Below the pieces are notes generated by a model. It did not search any database, was not told the DNA's origin, and saw only the letters and a program-made list of their open reading frames with translations. From positions 1 through 64,000 of the forward strand of contig NZ_BCXI01000018.1 of NCBI RefSeq assembly GCF_001895025.1: a stretch of DNA of 64,000 bases, in the 5' to 3' direction. Positions 58,423-64,000 of the stretch are shown here, one piece after another (within the stretch, counting starts at the first letter, position 1; each line of letters starts with the position of its first letter). The position numbers were made by a program, and so were the translations under genes. This stretch comes from Rhodococcus zopfii NBRC 100606 = JCM 9919 (GTDB lineage Bacteria > Actinomycetota > Actinomycetes > Mycobacteriales > Mycobacteriaceae).

Positions 58423-59145
58423 ATGAACAAGGCAGAGCTGATCGACGTTCTGACCGAGAAGCTCGGTTCGGACAGGCGTACGGCAACGGCAGCCGTCGAG
58501 CACATCGTCGACGCGATCGTGCGCGCCGTGCATGCCGGGAACAGCGTCACCATCACCGGTTTCGGTGTCTTCGAGCAGCGTCGTCGCGCCGCTCGTGTCG
58601 CCCGTAACCCGCGCACCGGTGAGACCGTCAAGGTTAAGCCGACGTCCGTGCCGGCGTTCCGCCCGGGTGCGCAGTTCAAGGCCGTCATCGCCGGCACCCA
58701 GAAGCTTCCCTCGTCCGGTCCCGCCGTCAAGCGCGGTGTGGCTGCTCCGGTGAAGAAGGCGGCCGCGAAGAAGACCGCCGCGAAGAAGACCGCTGCCAAG
58801 AAGACCACGGCGGCAGCGGCCAAGAAGACCACCGCCGCCAAGAAGACCACGGCGGCAGCGGCCAAGAAGACCACCGCGGCCAAGAAGACCACGGCGGCAG
58901 CGGCCAAGAAGACCACCGCGGCCAAGACCACGGCGGCAGCGGCCAAGAAGACCACCGCGGCCAAGAAGGCTCCGGCCAAGACCACGGCGGCAGCGGCCAA
59001 GAAGACCACCGCGGCCAAGAAGGCTCCGGCCAAGACCACGGCGGCAGCGGCCAAGAAGACCACCGCGGCCAAGAAGACCACGGCGGCCAAGAAGACCACG
59101 GCTGCGAAGAAGGCTCCGGCCCGCCGGGGTGCAGCCAAGAAGTAG
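58423..59145 (+). CDS. hupB: HU-family nucleoid protein with Lys/Ala-rich tail (HupB/Hlp)
   Basis: A 240-aa histone-like protein. Residues 1-90 are a standard HU fold ([52 protein letters not shown]). From about residue 105 the protein is almost entirely [11 protein letters not shown] repeats, resembling eukaryotic H1 tails and mycobacterial HupB, ending RRGAAKK. The tail should bind DNA non-specifically, compact the nucleoid and be a target of acetylation or methylation (known for HupB). GGAGGAAA precedes ATG 58423. The repeat number likely varies among strains. Confidence 0.95.
   Translation: MNKAELIDVLTEKLGSDRRTATAAVEHIVDAIVRAVHAGNSVTITGFGVFEQRRRAARVARNPRTGETVKVKPTSVPAFRPGAQFKAVIAGTQKLPSSGPAVKRGVAAPVKKAAAKKTAAKKTAAKKTTAAAAKKTTAAKKTTAAAAKKTTAAKKTTAAAAKKTTAAKTTAAAAKKTTAAKKAPAKTTAAAAKKTTAAKKAPAKTTAAAAKKTTAAKKTTAAKKTTAAKKAPARRGAAKK
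58801..59073 (+). repeat. In-frame tandem repeats of the hupB tail
   Basis: Three successive 42-bp units (58801-58842, 58843-58884, 58885-58926; [14 protein letters not shown]) are followed by two identical 54-bp units (58927-58980, 58981-59034; adding KAPAK) and a partial third. Copies are identical or nearly so at DNA level, including synonymous sites, which implies recent unequal recombination rather than selection on protein alone. Confidence 0.9.
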
Positions 59146-59187
59146 TCGGCGTGCGGGCCCCTGGGGGCCACCACTGCTGAGTGCAAC

Positions 59188-59230
59188 CGTTTCGGCGGTC
59201 ACCGGATCGAATCCGGTGACCGCCGAAACG
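59188..59230. terminator. Bidirectional terminator between hupB and mutT
   Basis: Perfect 20-bp stem (59188-59207 and 59211-59230) with a 3-nt loop, the longest uninterrupted hairpin in the window, between convergent genes. Confidence 0.82.
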
Positions 59231-59244
59231 TATTCCAGGGCCTT

Positions 59245-60174
59245 CTACCGCGGTGGGGCGGGCAGAGCGCTCTCGATGTGGTCGATCGCGATGATCCGGT
59301 CTCCGTGCAGCGACAGCACCCACGTGCTGCCCTTGCGATTGCGGGCCGCCGGCACGACGACGGCGTCCCGTTCGGCCCACCACCGAACGAGGTCCGGAAT
59401 CACCTTGCCCTGACTGCAGATCACCGGTGATCGGCTGCGCAGGGCGATCTCGAGGGTCCGTTTGCGGCCGAGTTGCGGGTCGGCTGCGTAGTCCTCCTCG
59501 GTGAGTGACGGTTCGATCGCGATCTCGACACCGAGGTGCTCGGCGAGGGGTTCGACCGTCTGGATGCAGCGCACCCGATCCGCGGCGGTGACGCTGTCCG
59601 CACCGAATGCGCGCAATTGCGCGACCAGAGCCTCGGACTGTGCCTTGCCGACCGAGTCCAGCGGCCGGAGCCGGTCGTCGCCGCGGTGCTCTCTGCGGCT
59701 GCCCGCCTTCGCGTGCCGCACGATCAGAACGGTCGTCGTATCGGCCGGAAGGGCCCGGAATCGGCGCAGCACCGTGCGATCCATCGGATACGACAATTGA
59801 TCGAACGCGGTGTCCGGGTCCTCCCAGCGCAACTCGTCGACCTCGTGGTTCGGTACGAACGTGCCGCCGACGGCACGCGCCGCCCAGTAGTCGACCCGTT
59901 TGAGTTTGCGGTGTCCCGGAACCGGATACGTGATCTTGCCGAGGTGGCGGCCGAGCTGCGCCCGGAAACCGGTCTCCTCCTCGATCTCGCGCACCGCCGC
60001 GACGATCGCAGTCTCTCCGGCATCGAGCTTGCCCTTGGGGAAGCTCCAGTCGTCGTAGCGCGGACGGTGAACGAGCGCGACCTCGACCCGGGTGGGATCG
60101 GTGGGATTCGGTCGCCACAGCACAGCGCCTGCGGCGAAGATGTTGGCCTTCACCGGCCTGTCGAAGGAAGTCAC
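59245..60174 (-). CDS. mutT1: MutT1-like Nudix hydrolase with histidine-phosphatase domain
   Basis: A 309-aa two-domain protein. The N-terminal Nudix box is [23 protein letters not shown] (near residues 46-68); the C-terminal domain starts with the RHG-type motif [12 protein letters not shown] and has the second His within VICSQG-like core. This architecture is that of mycobacterial MutT1, which removes 8-oxo-dGTP and diadenosine polyphosphates. GTG 60174 has GGAAGGA upstream. It follows ppk by 17 bp on the same strand, so polyphosphate and nucleotide-pool sanitation genes are co-transcribed. Confidence 0.88.
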   Translation of the reverse strand: MTSFDRPVKANIFAAGAVLWRPNPTDPTRVEVALVHRPRYDDWSFPKGKLDAGETAIVAAVREIEEETGFRAQLGRHLGKITYPVPGHRKLKRVDYWAARAVGGTFVPNHEVDELRWEDPDTAFDQLSYPMDRTVLRRFRALPADTTTVLIVRHAKAGSRREHRGDDRLRPLDSVGKAQSEALVAQLRAFGADSVTAADRVRCIQTVEPLAEHLGVEIAIEPSLTEEDYAADPQLGRKRTLEIALRSRSPVICSQGKVIPDLVRWWAERDAVVVPAARNRKGSTWVLSLHGDRIIAIDHIESALPAPPR

Positions 60175-60191
60175 CGAAGTCCTTCCGATTC

Positions 60192-62390
60192 TCAGGCCCG
60201 GCTGCGCATGAGCTCGACCTGGTGGTCGCATGCGGCGGTTCCCGGTGCGGGCGACGCCGCCCAGGTGCCGTCACTCTCCAGTGTCCAGCATCGGGTGGCG
60301 GGGTCCAGAGCCGAGTCGAAGATCGAACCCAGCTGCTTGGTCAGCCGCGAATCCTTCACCTGTACCATCACTTCGACGCGGCGATCGAGGTTGCGGTGCA
60401 TCATGTCCGCGCTGCCGATCCAGAACTCGTCGGCACCGCGGAACTGCAGGATCCGCGAATGCTCGAGGAACCGGCCCAGAATCGATCGCACGATGATGTT
60501 CTCGCTGAGCCCAGGAACGCCCGGTTTGAGCGCACAGATGCCGCGCACCACGATCTCGACCGGCACGCCGGCGCGGGACGCACGGTACAGCGCGTCGATG
60601 ACCTGCTCGTCGACCAGAGCGTTCGCCTTCAATCGGATTCCCGCGGCGCGGCCGGCGGCGGCGTGCTCGATCTCGCGGTCGATGCGTTCGATGATCCCGG
60701 CTCGCACGCCGTGCGGAGCGACCAGCAGATTGCGGTACTTCGCCTTCCGTGAGTATCCGGTGAGCGTGTTGAACAGATCCGTGAGGTCCGAACCGATCTC
60801 GGGATCGGAGGTGAGCAGGCCCACGTCCTCGTACAGGCGCGCGGTCTTCGGGTTGTAGTTGCCCGTTCCGATGTGGCAGTAGCGACGGATCGTCGAACCC
60901 TCGCGCCGCACCACCAGACACGTCTTGCAGTGCGTCTTGAGGCCGACGAGGCCGTACACCACGTGCACCCCGGCCTGTTCGAGCTTGCGCGCCCACTTGA
61001 TGTTCGCCTGCTCGTCGAACCGCGCCTTGATCTCGACGAGCGCCACCACCTGCTTGCCTGCCTCGGCGGCGGCGACGAGGGCGTTGACGATGGGAGAGTC
61101 GCCGGAGGTGCGATAGAGGGTCTGCTTGATCGCGAGAACCTGGCTGTCCGCGGCGGCCTGCTCGATGAAGCGCTGCACGCTCGTGGAGAACGAGTCGTAC
61201 GGGTGGTGCACGAGCACATCGCCTTCCCGGAGCGTGGAGAACACGCTCTTCGGGGTCTCCCGCTCACCGAACGCCGGGTGCGTCGCCGGGACGAACGGTG
61301 CGTCCTTCAGATCCGGCCGATCGACGGAGTGCACCTGCCACAGGCTCGACAGATCGAGCAGGCCCGGCAGCTGCACGACGTCGGCGGGGTCGACGTCGAG
61401 TTCGCGCAGCAGTAGGTCGAGCATGTGCTCGGTCATGTCGTCGGAAACCTCGAGCCGCACCGGCGAACCGAAACGGCGTCGGGCCAGTTCGCGTTCGAGC
61501 GCCTGCAGCAGATCCTCGTCGCGGTCCTCCTCGACCTCGAAATCGGCGTTGCGGGTGACGCGGAACGCGTGGTGTTCGACGACCTCCATGCCGGGGAACA
61601 GGACGTCGAGGTGGGCCGCGATGAGTTCCTCGAGCGGCAGGAACGCGGGGATGCCGTCGCGGCTGCCGGGGCGGTCGACACGGACGAACCGGTCGACGTT
61701 GTCCGGAACCTTCACGCGCGCGAAGTGTTCCCCGCCGGACTGCAGATCCTTCACGGTCACGGCGAGATTGAGGCTCAGTCCGCTGATGTAGGGGAACGGG
61801 TGTGCGGGATCGACGGCGAGCGGGGTGAGCACCGGAAACACCTGCTCGGCGAAATGGTCGGTCAGACGCGCCTTCTCGACGTCGGACAACTCGGACCACC
61901 GGATGATCGAGATGCCCTCGGCCGCGAGATCGGGTTGGACCATGTCGAGGAACACCCGGGAGTGCCGGTTGGCGAGTTCCCTCGTGGAGGAGGCGATCAG
62001 CGCGAGCTGGGCGCGCGGCGACAGCCCGTCCGCGGAACGTACCGACAAGCCGGTTTCCGCGCGGCGTTTCAGGCCCGCGACGCGAACCATGTAGAACTCG
62101 TCGAGATTCGACGCGAAGATCGCGAGGAACTTGGCGCGTTCGAGAAGCGGCAGCGACGTGTCCTCGGCGAGTGCGAGAACCCGCGCATTGAAATCGAGCC
62201 AGCTCAATTCGCGGTTGAGGTACCGGCCTTCGGGCAGGCCGTCGGTGAGTGCCGGCAGCGCTGCGGCGGCGGGTGGCGCTGCCGGGGTGGAACCGACCCG
62301 CGGCGTCGTCGCAGTCGCGACGCCGATCGATGTGGGGCGGTCGGGAGTTTCGGGGTCGGGCAGTCGATCCGTGCTGTCACCGTTGTTCAC
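60192..62390 (-). CDS. ppk1: Polyphosphate kinase 1
   Basis: A 732-aa PPK1. The N-terminal domain begins [51 protein letters not shown]. The catalytic phospho-His is in [23 protein letters not shown], and the C-terminal HKD-like domain has [14 protein letters not shown] 45-residue Pro/Ala/Thr-rich stretch precedes the conserved part. GTG 62390 overlaps the fbiD stop (GTGA). It makes and uses inorganic polyphosphate. Complete. Confidence 0.96.
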   Translation of the reverse strand: MNNGDSTDRLPDPETPDRPTSIGVATATTPRVGSTPAAPPAAAALPALTDGLPEGRYLNRELSWLDFNARVLALAEDTSLPLLERAKFLAIFASNLDEFYMVRVAGLKRRAETGLSVRSADGLSPRAQLALIASSTRELANRHSRVFLDMVQPDLAAEGISIIRWSELSDVEKARLTDHFAEQVFPVLTPLAVDPAHPFPYISGLSLNLAVTVKDLQSGGEHFARVKVPDNVDRFVRVDRPGSRDGIPAFLPLEELIAAHLDVLFPGMEVVEHHAFRVTRNADFEVEEDRDEDLLQALERELARRRFGSPVRLEVSDDMTEHMLDLLLRELDVDPADVVQLPGLLDLSSLWQVHSVDRPDLKDAPFVPATHPAFGERETPKSVFSTLREGDVLVHHPYDSFSTSVQRFIEQAAADSQVLAIKQTLYRTSGDSPIVNALVAAAEAGKQVVALVEIKARFDEQANIKWARKLEQAGVHVVYGLVGLKTHCKTCLVVRREGSTIRRYCHIGTGNYNPKTARLYEDVGLLTSDPEIGSDLTDLFNTLTGYSRKAKYRNLLVAPHGVRAGIIERIDREIEHAAAGRAAGIRLKANALVDEQVIDALYRASRAGVPVEIVVRGICALKPGVPGLSENIIVRSILGRFLEHSRILQFRGADEFWIGSADMMHRNLDRRVEVMVQVKDSRLTKQLGSIFDSALDPATRCWTLESDGTWAASPAPGTAACDHQVELMRSRA

Positions 62391-63082
62391 GGGTTCATTG
62401 TGGCAGGAACCGGCTGACGCAGGGAGCCGAGAGGAAGTCCGATCCGGGTGAGCGCCGCGGCGGTTGCGGGGCCCACGCCCAGAGCCGCGGCGCCCTCGAG
62501 ATCGGCACCGGTATCGACGTCGAGCCGGAGCCCGGGCCAATCACCGTCCAGCGCGCGGGCGCCGCCCGCGATGTGCCGAGCGGCGGAATCGGGTCCGAAC
62601 CGCGGCTCGAACGGTCGATCAGGGAGAGAGTGGACGAGCGCGGACGTGCCGGACCCGGTGTGATCGACGACGACCGCCAGGCCGACCTGCCGCGCCTGCG
62701 CGAGTGCCTCGGCGAGTTCCGGGGGGCGCACGGCCGGCAGATCTGCCTGCAGTACGACAAGCGTGGCGTCCGGCGACGACGCCCGTACGTGCGCCGCGGC
62801 ACAGGACAGCGCCGCGTTGAGGGGTCCGGTTCCGGTCGTCACGGACGAAGCAGGGGGGTCGGCCAGGACTCGGGCGCCGCGCGCTCGCGCTGCTCGGGCG
62901 ACGTCCGGATCTCCGGTGACGACCGTGACGGTGACGTCCTCGAGGTGCAGTGCGGCGGCCAGCGTGTCCTCGAACATCGCCAGTGCCAGATCGGCCCGCT
63001 GTCCGGGGGTGTAGATCCGCGCCAGCCGCGTCTTCGCAAGGCCGAGGGCCTTGACAGGGATCAGCACGTGCGGGGCGGTCAT
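62387..63082 (-). CDS. fbiD: Phosphoenolpyruvate guanylyltransferase (F420 biosynthesis, CofC/FbiD)
   Basis: A 231-aa CofC-family nucleotidyltransferase. [16 protein letters not shown] is the substrate-binding N-terminus, [20 protein letters not shown] holds the metal-binding Asp pair, and [11 protein letters not shown] plus [14 protein letters not shown] close the site. In mycobacteria the enzyme uses PEP and GTP to start (dehydro)F420 synthesis. ATG 63082 lies 8 nt after CAGAAT on the minus strand (63096-63091). It is the first gene of fbiD-ppk-mutT. Confidence 0.92.
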   Translation of the reverse strand: MTAPHVLIPVKALGLAKTRLARIYTPGQRADLALAMFEDTLAAALHLEDVTVTVVTGDPDVARAARARGARVLADPPASSVTTGTGPLNAALSCAAAHVRASSPDATLVVLQADLPAVRPPELAEALAQARQVGLAVVVDHTGSGTSALVHSLPDRPFEPRFGPDSAARHIAGGARALDGDWPGLRLDVDTGADLEGAAALGVGPATAAALTRIGLPLGSLRQPVPATMNP

Positions 63083-63244
63083 GGTTGTCGATTCTGCCAG
63101 TCCGGACGCGGCGAGGCGGTTCGGTGTCCCGCCGCGTCCGGGCGTACTCGTGTTCGGGCGGCTGCCGATCACCGCCTGGGCAATACTGTGACGACGAGTG
63201 GCCGGTGATTCGCCGGCAGTGGTGGTACGAGCGAAGGGGACTGC

Positions 63245-64000
63245 GTGAGCAAGGCGACGGTGTTGGGGGCGGGCTCGTGGGGGACGGCGTTCGCGAAGGT
63301 GCTGGCCGAAGCCGGAACCGATGTGACGATCTGGGCACGCCGCGCGGAGGTCGCCGAGGCGATCGAGACGCGGCACGAGAATCCCGGATACCTGCCCGGT
63401 GTCGTGCTGCCCGAATCGTTGCGCGCGACATCGGATCACCGGCTCGCGCTCGAGGGTGCGGATTTCGTGGTGCTCGCGGTGCCGTCGCAGTCGCTGCGCG
63501 CCAACCTCGAGGTGTGGCGCGACGACATCGGCCCGGACGTCACGCTCGTCAGCCTCGCCAAGGGGATCGAGCAGGACACCCTGCTGCGGATGAGCCAGGT
63601 GATCGGTCAGGTCACCGGCGCGGAGCACGACCGCATCGCGGTGCTGTCCGGCCCGAACCTCGCCCGCGAGATCGCCCAGTGCCAGCCCACCGCGACCGTG
63701 ATCGCCTGCAGCGACTCCGCGCGGGCCATGCAGATCCAGAAGTCTTGTGCCACAGGCTATTTCCGCCCCTATACGAATTCCGACGTGATCGGCTGCGAGA
63801 TCGGCGGCGCGTGCAAGAACGTCATCGCGCTGGCGTGTGGGATGGCGGCCGGTGTTGGTCTGGGCGACAACACGATTGCCACGATCATCACGCGCGGTCT
63901 CGCCGAGGTCACCCGGCTCGGGACGGCGCTCGGCGCCAAGCCCGCGACGCTCGCCGGGCTCGCCGGTGTCGGGGATCTCGTGGCGACGTGTACCTCGCCG
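63245..64000 (+). CDS. gpsA: Glycerol-3-phosphate dehydrogenase [NAD(P)+], partial at the right edge
   Basis: The first 252 codons of GpsA, open to the last base of the window. [24 protein letters not shown] is the NAD(P) Rossmann start, [18 protein letters not shown] and [13 protein letters not shown] contact substrate, and the catalytic Lys is in [19 protein letters not shown]. Normal length is about 330 aa, so roughly 80 residues are missing. GTG 63245 has AAGGGG upstream. The gene makes glycerol-3-phosphate for phospholipids. Divergent from fbiD. Confidence 0.95.
   Translation, partial: MSKATVLGAGSWGTAFAKVLAEAGTDVTIWARRAEVAEAIETRHENPGYLPGVVLPESLRATSDHRLALEGADFVVLAVPSQSLRANLEVWRDDIGPDVTLVSLAKGIEQDTLLRMSQVIGQVTGAEHDRIAVLSGPNLAREIAQCQPTATVIACSDSARAMQIQKSCATGYFRPYTNSDVIGCEIGGACKNVIALACGMAAGVGLGDNTIATIITRGLAEVTRLGTALGAKPATLAGLAGVGDLVATCTSP

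Noticed and set aside
58368-59186. Minus-strand frame with repeated FLAAVV segments that looks like a multi-pass membrane protein
   Set aside because: It is the exact complement of the KKTTAA repeats of hupB; hydrophobicity is an artefact of reading AAG/ACC/GCC codons backwards.

Overview
The window is high-GC actinobacterial chromosome, most likely Rhodococcus or a close relative in the Nocardiaceae/Mycobacteriales. The evidence is strong G/C bias at third codon positions, many GTG starts, 4-base ATGA/GTGA gene overlaps, many start codons lying 6-9 nt after a TANNNT-like -10 box (leaderless transcripts), an HU protein with a mycobacterial-type Lys/Ala tail, F420 biosynthesis (fbiD) and a methylglucose-lipopolysaccharide-type gene trio. 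From about 9.2 kb to the right end the gene order follows, as I recall it, the Mycobacterium tuberculosis interval Rv3032 to Rv2982c. That is Rv3032-Rv3031-Rv3030, fixA-fixB, Rv3027c-Rv3026c, iscS-trmU, Rv3015c-ligA, Rv3013, gatC-gatA, pfkA, gatB, lppZ, Rv3005c, cfp6, ilvB-ilvN-ilvC, serA, leuB, Rv2994, Rv2993c, gltX, tRNAs, Rv2991, an IclR regulator, leuC-leuD, hupB, mutT1, ppk, fbiD and gpsA. No database search was possible.

Layout. 0-5.4 kb: a GntR/FCD regulator divergent from an organosulfur cluster (ABC permease, ATPase and Tat lipoprotein, a DszA/NtaA-like FMN monooxygenase, an OsmC protein). A five-copy 19-bp tandem repeat sits between the ATPase and the binding protein. 5.4-9.2 kb: a beta-propeller lipoprotein, a hexapeptide acyltransferase and an amidase. 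9.2-12.8 kb: a minus-strand, translationally coupled trio (methyltransferase, GH57, GT4) for polymethylated glucan. 13-25.5 kb: core plus-strand genes: etfBA, an OlsB/PlsC-like pair, cysteine desulfurase-mnmA-MetE-like, ligA, gatCA. 25.6-31.3 kb: an accessory block (alpha/beta hydrolase, PF10081 membrane hydrolase, secreted phospholipase A2, two-component system, FNT channel) separating gatCA from pfkA-gatB. 34-37.1 kb: a CPA2 antiporter followed by a decayed patch (DUF222/HNH pseudogene, an orphan C-terminal fragment, a probably truncated coiled-coil gene).

37-58 kb is dominated by branched-chain amino acid and serine synthesis: ilvD, ilvBNC, serA, leuB and leuCD. ilvBNC has a clear attenuator: a 15-aa Leu/Val/Ile-containing leader peptide and a U-tailed terminator. 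An IclR-type regulator is divergent from leuCD. gltX, gatCAB, tRNA-Gln and two identical tRNA-Glu genes together make up the indirect Gln-tRNA(Gln) route. 58-64 kb: hupB with a repeat-built tail, the overlapping minus-strand series fbiD-ppk-mutT, and a 5' fragment of gpsA running off the right edge.

I found no CRISPR array, insertion sequence, integrase or recognisable defence system. The observations most worth following are the ilvB attenuator, pervasive leaderless promoters, the phospholipase/PF10081/two-component divergon, the His-to-Tyr alpha/beta hydrolase, the 19-bp repeat array, the palindrome at two convergent gene ends, and small coupled upstream ORFs before the sulfur operon and serA.
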